From NCBI GenBank assembly GCA_049323915.1, contig JBMOPC010000103.1, positions 1 through 50,528 on the forward strand: a stretch of 50,528 nt of DNA. Reading direction: 5' to 3'. How positions within the stretch are numbered: position 1 is the stretch's first letter; each line of letters opens with the position of its first letter. Of this stretch, positions 43,116-50,260 are shown piece by piece. Source of the DNA: BRHc4a sp049323915 (GTDB taxonomy: Bacteria > Bacillota > Desulfotomaculia > Desulfotomaculales > Desulfocucumaceae). Both the position numbers and the translations under genes were made by a program. The notes beneath the pieces were generated by a model, which did no database searches, was not told the origin of the DNA, and saw nothing but the letters and a program-made list of their open reading frames with translations.

Positions 43116-43651
43116 AAGACGGCAAATACAGGTTTGAGGTGGTACTGGCCGGATCCGGAGGCCAGGGGCTCATAGTCAGCGGCATGATGCTGGGAGAGGC
43201 CGCCATACTGGAAGGCAAAAACGTGGTCCAGACACAGTCATACGGAATTGCCAGCCGGGGAGGCTTTTCCAAGGCAGAAGTAATACTGGACAGGGATGAA
43301 ATCATCTACCAGCAGGTTCAAAGGCCCGATATGGTGCTGGCCCTTACCGAAGAAGCCATGGAAATATACCGTGACCTGCCCCTTTCCGGGATACCGGTGT
43401 TTTATGACACCACACTGGTAGAGGCCCGGGACGGGAAAAATCTTTACGGATACCCTTTTACCGGGATGGCTGCGGAGTTGGGGCACCCGGGTACGGCCAA
43501 CATGATCGCACTGGGCGTGATGAGCTCAGTTACCGGCATGGTGAGTTTGGAAAGCCTGGGCATGGTCATTAACAAAAGGTTTAAGGGAAAAGCGGCCGGG
43601 ATGAATATAAAGGCCCTGCAAAAGGGCGCCGGGCTGGTGACCGGACTATGA
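43112..43651 (+). CDS. 2-oxoacid:acceptor oxidoreductase gamma subunit (second set)
   Basis: The 179-residue gamma subunit shows GSGGQGLIVSGMMLGEAAI and QTQSYGIASRGGFSKAEVIL. It overlaps the beta gene and the following flavoprotein gene by 4 bp each, so all three are translationally coupled. There is no separate ferredoxin-like subunit gene in this set. Confidence 0.92.
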   Translation: MKDGKYRFEVVLAGSGGQGLIVSGMMLGEAAILEGKNVVQTQSYGIASRGGFSKAEVILDRDEIIYQQVQRPDMVLALTEEAMEIYRDLPLSGIPVFYDTTLVEARDGKNLYGYPFTGMAAELGHPGTANMIALGVMSSVTGMVSLESLGMVINKRFKGKAAGMNIKALQKGAGLVTGL

Positions 43652-45309
43652 CAGGGGGCAAGGAGTTGAAAGAAAACATCATGGAGCAGACTCTGCCTGA
43701 AAAAACAAAAGCCCTGTGCAGGGAAGCCTGTCCGGCGGGAGTCGACGTGCCCCGCTATATAAGACTGATCAGGGAGGGCGATTTCAAGCGGGCTCTTTCA
43801 GTGATACGGGAAAGGATACCCTTTCCCGCAGTATGCGGCTACGCCTGCGCTCATCCCTGCGAGTCACAGTGCTCGCGGCGGCAGTTTGACGGTCCGCTGG
43901 CCATCCGCATGCTCAAGCGGGCCGCGGTGGACCACGGCGGGGGTCCCGGAGCGGAAATTATCACCCCTCCACCACCAACGGGCAAAAGAATTGCCGTAAT
44001 AGGATCAGGCCCCTGCGGGCTGACCGCCGCTTATTACCTGGCCGGAAAGGGGCATGGCGTAACGGTTTTCGAGGCCCTCCCCAGCCCAGGTGGCATGCTG
44101 CGCTACGGGATTCCCGGTTACCGCCTGCCCAAAGACATTCTGGACAGCGAAATTGATTCAGTCAAAAAAACAGGGGTGGAAATCAGAACCGGCGTCAGGG
44201 TGGAGTCGGCCTCCCAGCTCCTTGACCGGGGCTATGACGCAGTTTTGGCAGCCACAGGAGCCTGGCAGGGGGCAAAAACAGTACTTGTTTCCGACGGTAC
44301 AGTCAGTGTATTTGATGGAGTAACCTTTTTGCAGGAAGTAAATTCCGGCAGCCCTCCTGCCCCCGGCGGAAAGGTGCTGGTGGTGGGAGGCGGCAATACC
44401 GCCATTGACGCCGCCAGATCTTCCATACGCCTTGACGCCCGGGAGGTTACGGTTGTATACCGCCGCGCCTGGGCTGATATGCCGGCCGCTGCGGAAGAGG
44501 TGGAAAGCGCCCGGGAAGAGGGAGTGCAAATAATATTTATGGCCGCTCCGGTAGAAATACGGGACGGCAGGGTAATCTGCCTCAGGATGGCCCCGGGTGA
44601 ACCGGATCAGAGTGGCCGTCCCCGACTTGTGCCGGTTGAGGGAAGCCAATTCCTCCTGGAGTGCGACACTCTGATAATGGCCGCAGGGCAGTCCGCCGGA
44701 TCTGATCTGATCGGTCTGGAGGGCAACGCCGACGGCACCATAATGGTAGTATCCCAAACACCGGCCACCCCTCAAGAAGGAGTATTTGCCGGGGGTGACG
44801 CGGTAACGGGGCCCTCCTCAATAATCCGGTCCATAGCCCAGGGCAGGCAGGCGGCAGCCTCCATTGACCTGTTCCTGGGCGGTGACGGAATGATAGATAC
44901 CGCCCCCGCCGCCACTAAAGGAAATCCTCCCATGGAGGCCCCCAGGGGAACACTGCGACCGGTCACAAAGACAATCCCCATGGAGGAACGCAGGGGCGGC
45001 TTTTCCCCGGTGGAAGCGGGATTTGACCCCGGTACGGCCGAAGACGAGGCCCGGCGCTGCCTTTCCTGCGATTTGAGGGATTATAAAGTGGAGGTTAACT
45101 CTCTTGCCTGCAAGGAGTGCGGCTATTGCCGGGAAGTTTGCGGGCCCGGGATTTTTGAGCCTTCCGGGTCATTCAACCAGGCGGGGTACAAGCCGATGTC
45201 GGCCGCCCGCAGCGAAAGGTGCGTGGGCTGCCTCAAGTGCCTTATGATATGCCCGGATTTCGCCATAACTATAAAAAAGCTGCCCTGTAGCCTTTTAGCA
45301 ACCCCATAG
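43648..45309 (+). CDS. NfnB/GltD-like FAD pyridine-nucleotide oxidoreductase fused to 2x[4Fe-4S] ferredoxin
   Basis: The 553-residue protein begins with the Cys-rich DPYD/GltD N-domain (CREACPAGVDVPRYIRLI, CGYACAHPCESQC), followed by an FAD-binding Rossmann fold (AVIGSGPCGLTAAYYLAGKG, PGGMLRYGIPGYRLPKDIL) and an NAD(P)-binding fold (LVVGGGNTAIDAARS, VVYRRAWADMPAA). The last 70 residues are a bacterial ferredoxin with CKECGYCREVCGP and CVGCLKCLMICPD. The fusion probably takes the place of KorD and passes electrons from the oxoacid oxidoreductase to NAD(P). It overlaps korC2 by 4 bp. An ATG at 43681 with AAGGAG further upstream is an alternative start. Confidence 0.9.
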   Translation: MTGGKELKENIMEQTLPEKTKALCREACPAGVDVPRYIRLIREGDFKRALSVIRERIPFPAVCGYACAHPCESQCSRRQFDGPLAIRMLKRAAVDHGGGPGAEIITPPPPTGKRIAVIGSGPCGLTAAYYLAGKGHGVTVFEALPSPGGMLRYGIPGYRLPKDILDSEIDSVKKTGVEIRTGVRVESASQLLDRGYDAVLAATGAWQGAKTVLVSDGTVSVFDGVTFLQEVNSGSPPAPGGKVLVVGGGNTAIDAARSSIRLDAREVTVVYRRAWADMPAAAEEVESAREEGVQIIFMAAPVEIRDGRVICLRMAPGEPDQSGRPRLVPVEGSQFLLECDTLIMAAGQSAGSDLIGLEGNADGTIMVVSQTPATPQEGVFAGGDAVTGPSSIIRSIAQGRQAAASIDLFLGGDGMIDTAPAATKGNPPMEAPRGTLRPVTKTIPMEERRGGFSPVEAGFDPGTAEDEARRCLSCDLRDYKVEVNSLACKECGYCREVCGPGIFEPSGSFNQAGYKPMSAARSERCVGCLKCLMICPDFAITIKKLPCSLLATP

Positions 45310-45483
45310 TGACATGCATCCCCAGCCAGAAAGTGCCGAATACTATCGAAAAAACAGTAACGATCCATTTTACGGTGACCCACCTGAACTTGAAAAACCC
45401 CCAGTCGGTGCGCCACGATATTAAAAATCCGGTAATCAAAGACCCGAAGGCTGCGGGTATTATGATGAAATCGTCAATCAGCT
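45269..45483 (-). pseudogene. C-terminal scrap of an integral membrane protein
   Basis: A minus-strand frame without start codon reads DDFIIIPAAFGSLITGFLIS, DWGFFKFRWVTVKWIVTVFS and IVFGTFWLG before ending within the 3' end of the flavoprotein gene. It looks like the last two helices of a small membrane protein family found in Gram-positives (DUF2269-like by memory, not certain). The upstream portion is gone. Confidence 0.5.
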
Positions 45484-45570
45484 AGATCCGAATTTTTTCA
45501 AGGACCCCCCCCCTTCCAGAATTTAATGCTGGGCGCATTAATTATATTTCCGAGGGCCGTCCGGTGAAGA

Positions 45571-46725
45571 TCAAAGCAGCGATGCTATAACAGCCTTCTG
45601 TATGTTGTCCGTGCCCTCGATGAGAGGAAGCACCCTGGCGTCCCTGAGATATTTTTCCACCGGGTGCCCGGCCATGTACCCTCCGCCGCCGCAGATTTCC
45701 ATGGCAGCAGAGGTGGCCTCCACGGCAACCCTGCTGCCGGCCAGCTTGGCCATTGAGGAGGCCATGGTGTAGTCCATGTCCCTGTCAATCAGCCAGCAAG
45801 CCTTCCAGACCAGCAGGCGGGCGGCCTCTATCTTCGTGGCCAGCTCGGCCAGCGTGAAGGACACCCCCTGATTTGAATATACCTGGCGGCCAAACTGTAT
45901 CCTCTCCCTGCTGTACTTCAGCGCGCAGTCGAATGCAGCCCTGGCGATGCCCACCCCTATGGCCCCGGCCAGGGACCGCCCCCGGTCGAAGGTCTGCATC
46001 AGCAGCAGGTAGGCGCTGCCGGGCTTACCGATCACGTTCTCCCAACCCAGTTCAAGGTTGTTGAAAACCAGTTGGACGGTATGGGCATACCTTATGCCCA
46101 TTTTGTTCCTTACCGCGCCCACAGACATTCCCGGGACTCCCGACGGCGCCACGAAGGCCATCATGCCTCCCCTGACATTCCTTTTGTCGGTGGAGGCAAA
46201 AAGGCTAGTGAACCTGGCCACGCCCCCGTTTATAATATAGTCCTTGGACCCGTTCAGCACCCAGCGGCCGCCGCTTGCTGAGGAAGGAGGCGTCGCCCGG
46301 GAACTCATGGCGCCCATATCCGATCCGGAGCCGGACTCGGTAAGGGCAAAGGCCGCCAGGTTAACATTGGGACTGGCTAAAAGGGGTAAAAAATCTTTTT
46401 TCTGCTCCGGCGTCCCTCCAAGTATTAAAGGGCTGGCGGCGTGAATGTTGGCTGTAACCACCGCAGCCAGCCCGGCGCAGCCCGCGCTTATTTCCTCCAG
46501 CACCAGCGCCGTGGTAAAGTGGTCCAGCCCCCTGCCGCCGTATTCCTCCGGTATTGTGGGGGTAAGCAGGTTAAGGCCGGCCAGCGCCGAGGCCAGGGAA
46601 AAATCAAAGTCTCCGTCACCCTTCCGGTCAATCTCCAGCGCTGCCGGGGCGATGCTGCCGCTCACCAGCCCCCGGACTTCCTCCAACAATTTTTTCTGCT
46701 CCCGGTCCAGGGCCAATTCAATCAT
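45571..46725 (-). CDS. Acyl-CoA dehydrogenase
   Basis: The 384-residue FAD enzyme has the family order: N-terminal helices, ALTESGSGSDMGAMSSRA near 130-147, a beta domain, and the C-terminal helical domain with SRERIQFGRQVYSNQGVSF and CGGGGYMAGHPVEKYLRDAR. The catalytic Glu is in LIEGTDNIQ near the C-terminus, the MCAD/SCAD-type position. It oxidises an acyl-CoA to the enoyl-CoA, passing electrons to ETF. It is translationally coupled (8-bp overlap) to the upstream XRE regulator gene. Confidence 0.92.
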   Translation of the reverse strand: MIELALDREQKKLLEEVRGLVSGSIAPAALEIDRKGDGDFDFSLASALAGLNLLTPTIPEEYGGRGLDHFTTALVLEEISAGCAGLAAVVTANIHAASPLILGGTPEQKKDFLPLLASPNVNLAAFALTESGSGSDMGAMSSRATPPSSASGGRWVLNGSKDYIINGGVARFTSLFASTDKRNVRGGMMAFVAPSGVPGMSVGAVRNKMGIRYAHTVQLVFNNLELGWENVIGKPGSAYLLLMQTFDRGRSLAGAIGVGIARAAFDCALKYSRERIQFGRQVYSNQGVSFTLAELATKIEAARLLVWKACWLIDRDMDYTMASSMAKLAGSRVAVEATSAAMEICGGGGYMAGHPVEKYLRDARVLPLIEGTDNIQKAVIASLL

Positions 46726-47080
46726 TTATCTCCCTCCCCCTTTGGGAAAGCCATATTACAAAATCCACAGCCAGCTTCCTTTGGACCGGCGAAAGTTTTT
46801 CCAGAGCCTCCAGCATGGCCTTTATGTCAGTGCTGTCCGGCCCTAATTCCCCCGCTGCCACAGATTCCTGTTCCGAAGGAGGCTGCATGAAATAATCTAT
46901 GGGCCTTTGCAGCACCTCGGCTATCCTTTCCAGCTGGGCCAGGTATATTCTTCTCTTCCCCTTTTCGTAATTCGACAGGGTGGACTGGGAGCAGCCAACC
47001 CTGGCGGCCAGCTGCTCCTGGCTCAGTCCCGCCTCCTCCCTGGCCAGCTGAAGCTGCCTGCCTATCGACTTGTACCCCAT
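46718..47080 (-). CDS. XRE-family transcriptional regulator
   Basis: The 120-residue regulator has an N-terminal helix-turn-helix of the Cro/C1 type (GRQLQLAREEAGLSQEQLAA, SQSTLSNYEKGKRRIYLAQL) and a C-terminal helical part (MLEALEKLSPVQRKLAVDFV). ATG 47080 follows AAGGAG by 8 nt; the 19 codons upstream in frame lack a ribosome binding site. The gene overlaps the acyl-CoA dehydrogenase gene and is divergent from another one. The intergenic region has a phased repeat array, likely its binding sites. Confidence 0.9.
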   Translation of the reverse strand: MGYKSIGRQLQLAREEAGLSQEQLAARVGCSQSTLSNYEKGKRRIYLAQLERIAEVLQRPIDYFMQPPSEQESVAAGELGPDSTDIKAMLEALEKLSPVQRKLAVDFVIWLSQRGREIND

Positions 47081-47170
47081 TATCAGGCTCCTTTTTGCTA
47101 CGGGCCGTACATCCCGGCATGTTTGTCCTGCTATCAATTTACCATATAAAACTCATTTTCGGTATGGTTT

Positions 47171-47258
47171 TTATTACAATACCATTGACTTTATTACATA
47201 CTGTTATTTATTATTACATATAGGAATAACTGAATTGCCAGCAGTAATATTTATTACA
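47171..47258. promoter_or_regulatory. Phased TTATTACA operator array
   Basis: TTATTACA occurs at 47171, 47191, 47211 and 47251: exact spacings of 20, 20 and 40 bp. The last copy is half of an inverted repeat GTAATA-TT-TATTAC (47244-47257). The array covers the promoter of the rightward acyl-CoA dehydrogenase gene and lies upstream of the XRE gene, so it is probably the XRE operator. Confidence 0.75.
47185..47214 (+). promoter_or_regulatory. Promoter of the rightward acyl-CoA dehydrogenase gene
   Basis: TTGACT (47185-47190), an 18-bp spacer and TATTAT (47209-47214) match the sigma-A boxes at 5/6 each. Two of the TTATTACA repeats overlap the boxes, so regulator binding would block RNA polymerase. 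Confidence 0.6.
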
Positions 47259-47295
47259 AGGTGTGGCCGTAAAAAAGTACGCGAGGTGTTTTATT

Positions 47296-48531
47296 ATGTT
47301 TGATTTCATGCTTACAGAGGAACAGCTGAAACTCAGGGACGAGGTGAGGGATTTTGTCAAAACTGTTCCCCGCCAGATGGTCCTGGACATGGACGCCGAG
47401 AAAATACAGTTCCCCCGCAGTTTTATAGAAGAAGCCGGGGCGAAAAATCTTCTGGGCCTGCGTTTTCCCGTGGAATACGGCGGCAGGGGGATGGACTGGC
47501 GGTCCGAAGTGGTAGCGCTGGAAGAGGTGGGTGTGCTGAGCATGTCCCTCTCCTGCCTGTACTCAATGCCCAGCATCGTGGGGGAGGCCATTAACAAGTT
47601 CGGCACAGCGGCCCAAAAGGAGAAATTCCTCAAACCCACCCTTACGGGAAAAATGGCGTCGGCCGAAGGGCTTACCGAGCCCAGGGGAGGGTCGGACTTC
47701 TTCGGGGCCACCACCGTGGCCAGGAAGGAAGGGGACCACTATGTGTTAAGGGGGCAAAAGCGCTTCATAGTGGGCGCCGAGGGCGCCGATTATTTTATGG
47801 TGTACGCCAAAACCGACCCCGGCGCCCCCCCGCACAGGTCACTGTCCGCCTTTCTGGTGGAGAGGGGCCCCGGGGTCAAGGTGGAATACATATACGGGCT
47901 GATGGGGACAAGGGGCGGCGGCGCAGGGCGCCTTGTGCTGGACAACTGCGCGGTGCCTGCTGAAAACCTGCTGTGGCAGGAAAATGACGCCGCCAAAATA
48001 TTTTATCAGATGATGATTCCCGAGAGAATAACCAGCGCCGCCGGGTCCATAGGAATGGCCCGGGCCGCCCTGGAGGTGGCCACCCGCTATACCACCAGGC
48101 GCAAGGCCTTCGGGCAGACCATAAACAAATTTCAGGCGGTGGGGTTCAAGGTGGCCGAAAGCATTACAATGCTGGATGCAGCCAGGGGGCTTGTTTACGC
48201 AGCGGCAAAAGCGGTGGACTCGGGGGCCGACCCCTCCCTGTGCAGGCGCATGGTCTCGGAGGCCAAAAAATTCGCCACGGAAACGGCCTGGGCTGTGATC
48301 AACAACGCCATGCAGGTTATGGGGGGCATAGGCTATACCAGGGTATACCCCATTGAACGGCTATTGCGGGACGCCAGGCTGGCTATGATCTGGACCGGAA
48401 CCAGCGAGGTGATGAACCTTATTATACAGCACGAGTATTATAAGGAGCTGACAGGCGCGCCGCAGAACCGCCGGGACGTGGAGGAGGACGCCCATGACTC
48501 CCACCGGGTGGAAGAAAAGGTATATGAGTAA
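47296..48531 (+). CDS. Acyl-CoA dehydrogenase, isovaleryl-CoA-dehydrogenase-like active site
   Basis: The protein, about 411 residues, has the acyl-CoA dehydrogenase fold: MLTEEQLKLRDEVRDFVK, GLTEPRGGSDFFGATTVARK, TTRRKAFGQTINKFQAVGFK and NNAMQVMGGIGYTRVYPIER. At the usual C-terminal base position it has IWTGTSEV, with Thr in place of Glu. A Glu is instead present in IPERITSAAGSIGMA, which aligns with the helix-G catalytic Glu of isovaleryl-CoA and long-chain dehydrogenases. ATG 47296 is preceded by GAGGTG; the longer frame from 47263 is unsupported. A leucine-pathway role would fit the nearby HMG-CoA-lyase-type gene. Confidence 0.9.
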   Translation: MFDFMLTEEQLKLRDEVRDFVKTVPRQMVLDMDAEKIQFPRSFIEEAGAKNLLGLRFPVEYGGRGMDWRSEVVALEEVGVLSMSLSCLYSMPSIVGEAINKFGTAAQKEKFLKPTLTGKMASAEGLTEPRGGSDFFGATTVARKEGDHYVLRGQKRFIVGAEGADYFMVYAKTDPGAPPHRSLSAFLVERGPGVKVEYIYGLMGTRGGGAGRLVLDNCAVPAENLLWQENDAAKIFYQMMIPERITSAAGSIGMARAALEVATRYTTRRKAFGQTINKFQAVGFKVAESITMLDAARGLVYAAAKAVDSGADPSLCRRMVSEAKKFATETAWAVINNAMQVMGGIGYTRVYPIERLLRDARLAMIWTGTSEVMNLIIQHEYYKELTGAPQNRRDVEEDAHDSHRVEEKVYE

Positions 48532-48617
48532 GGCTATAGCCCCGGAAGCCGAACTGCGGGGCGGAATCCAGAATCCGGAGGGCAGAATAAATTAAAGCAT
48601 TCCCTAAAGCTGACATT

Positions 48618-48646
48618 GCCGGTGTACTTGACAACCGGCTTTTTTT
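48618..48646 (+). terminator. Rho-independent terminator after the acyl-CoA dehydrogenase gene
   Basis: GCCGGT and ACCGGC arms around a 10-base loop, followed by seven Ts. It lies inside the extended open frame upstream of the cyclopropane synthase gene, which supports the internal start chosen for that gene. Confidence 0.85.
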
Positions 48647-48795
48647 ATGTGAGCGCGCTCCTGCGCGTCATAAAAATAAAATTAAAAAATAAAATTGTTA
48701 AACGGCGGCAAACTGCGTATTCCAGTTTTTGCTTTACGGTTATGCAATATTTTAACAGACTGTCAACGCGACAAAATGTTCCGGGGGGAAAAATT

Positions 48796-49989
48796 ATGAA
48801 AAAAAACATCCTGAAGGCATTCTTTAAGATCATCAGCAGCGTTGACTTCAGAGTTGTATTCTGGGACGGTGAAGTCGTTGATTACGGGCCGGGAAAGCCA
48901 CTGGTCACCATCGTTTTCAACCGGGAGCCGCCGGTGGGGTTCAACCTGGCAGACCCGGCGCTTTCTTTCGGAGAGGCATACATGGACGGCACAATTGACT
49001 TTGAGGGCGACCTGGAGGAAATATTCCGCATTATAAAGCATAACAGGGATACCGTAATGCCCGGGGATTTTAAGAAAAAGCTCCTTTCAGCAGTTCAGAA
49101 CATTAACAGCGCCTCCGGAAGGCAGAGGCAAAAGCAGAACATACAGCACCATTACGATCTGGGAAACGACTTTTTCTCACTCTGGCTGGATGAAACCATG
49201 AGCTATTCCTGCGCTTATTTCAAGGACCCCAAAGACTCCCTGACAAAGGCCCAGATCCAGAAAATTGACCTAATATTAAGGAAGCTTCAGCTGAAGCCGG
49301 GGGAAAGGCTGCTAGATATCGGATGTGGCTGGGGCTGGCTGATAATACAGGCAGCCCGGCAGCATGACGTGTCCGCTCTGGGCATAACACTGAGCCGGGA
49401 ACAGTACAACGCAGTAAACAGCAGGATAAGGGAGCTTGGACTGTCCGGCCGGGTTGAGGTCCGGCTTTTGAATTACCTGGAGCTGCCTGATCAAAGTCAG
49501 TTCGACAAGGTGGTCAGTGTGGGGATGTTTGAGCATGTGGGAAGGGAAAACCTGGAGAAATACATGGATAAGGTCCATAAGGTGCTTGTGCCCGGGGGGA
49601 TCTCAATGCTGCACACAATTACCGGAACGGAGGAGAAGCCGGTAAACAGCTGGGTGGAAAAATATATTTTTCCGGGCGGCTACATACCATCTCTCAGAGA
49701 AACCATCTGGCTCCTGCCCCGGTACGATTTCCACCTGCTGCACGCCGAAAGCCTGAGGATGCACTATGCCATGACTCTTGACAGATGGCACGAAAATTTC
49801 ACCAGACATACAGACACCGTTATATGCAAATTCGGTGAAAGTTTCATGAGGATGTGGGAACTCTACCTGCGAGGCTGCGCCGCCAATTTCAGGGTGACGG
49901 GGCTGAACGTCTACCAGCTGCTGTTTTCCAATGGACTGAACAACAACCTGCCGCTGACCCTGGAGAGTATATACTGCGGGCAGTGGTGA
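48796..49989 (+). CDS. cfa: Cyclopropane-fatty-acyl-phospholipid synthase
   Basis: The 397-residue SAM-dependent enzyme adds a methylene group to unsaturated acyl chains of membrane phospholipids. It has NIQHHYDLGNDFFSLWLDET, SYSCAYF, the SAM site LLDIGCGWGWLIIQAA, GITLSREQ, and GMFEHVGRENLEKY with the active-site Glu/His region. ATG 48796 follows GGGGGGA; the 60 codons upstream in frame overlap a terminator and are not protein-like. The N-terminal domain is shorter than in some homologues but complete. It is flanked by terminators and stands alone. Confidence 0.92.
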   Translation: MKKNILKAFFKIISSVDFRVVFWDGEVVDYGPGKPLVTIVFNREPPVGFNLADPALSFGEAYMDGTIDFEGDLEEIFRIIKHNRDTVMPGDFKKKLLSAVQNINSASGRQRQKQNIQHHYDLGNDFFSLWLDETMSYSCAYFKDPKDSLTKAQIQKIDLILRKLQLKPGERLLDIGCGWGWLIIQAARQHDVSALGITLSREQYNAVNSRIRELGLSGRVEVRLLNYLELPDQSQFDKVVSVGMFEHVGRENLEKYMDKVHKVLVPGGISMLHTITGTEEKPVNSWVEKYIFPGGYIPSLRETIWLLPRYDFHLLHAESLRMHYAMTLDRWHENFTRHTDTVICKFGESFMRMWELYLRGCAANFRVTGLNVYQLLFSNGLNNNLPLTLESIYCGQW

Positions 49990-50010
49990 TATCAATTGTC
50001 AATTATTAAC

Positions 50011-50039
50011 TTGAATATCGGCAAAAAGCATGTTATAAT
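50011..50039 (+). promoter_or_regulatory. Sigma-A promoter of the HMG-CoA-lyase-type gene
   Basis: TTGAAT (50011-50016), 17 bp, then a perfect TATAAT (50034-50039). Transcription would begin near 50046, leaving a leader of about 215 nt that contains a terminator hairpin and a two-codon ORF. Confidence 0.75.
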
Positions 50040-50098
50040 ATTCTAAAAATTTGTGATTTATTTGGTTGATTCAAAAAGGGCGTTAATGTCAGTTTTAG

Positions 50099-50146
50099 AA
50101 TAAACCAACTCTTCAATGCTTCTTGAGGGGTTGGTTTATTTTTTTA
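50099..50146 (+). terminator. Terminator/attenuator hairpin in the leader
   Basis: The arms AATAAACCAAC and GTTGGTTTATT are complementary, with further pairing inside (CAA/TTG), and TTTTTT follows. It lies downstream of the 50011 promoter and upstream of the next gene, so it may be an attenuator; if that promoter is not used it is simply the cfa terminator. Confidence 0.75.
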
Positions 50147-50194
50147 ACCAATCAATCCTCAATCATTTGAAAATCCACGTGGAGGTGATTGTTT

Positions 50195-50203
50195 ATGCCA
50201 TAA
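50195..50203 (+). promoter_or_regulatory. Two-codon ORF (ATG-CCA-TAA) with near-perfect Shine-Dalgarno
   Basis: GGAGGTGATT, almost the full anti-16S complement, lies four bases before ATG CCA TAA. The frame after the stop is open (YYNGKVYFRKL) and in phase with the main gene's ATG at 50261, 66 bp on. It may load ribosomes into the leader or be a degenerated former N-terminus. Confidence 0.45.
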
Positions 50204-50260
50204 TACTACAATGGCAAGGTTTATTTTAGAAAACTTATAATTATGAGGAGGGAGATATTT

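Noticed and set aside
50090..50160. T-box riboswitch
   Set aside because: A terminator-like hairpin is present, but I see no T-box core sequence or antiterminator alternative.
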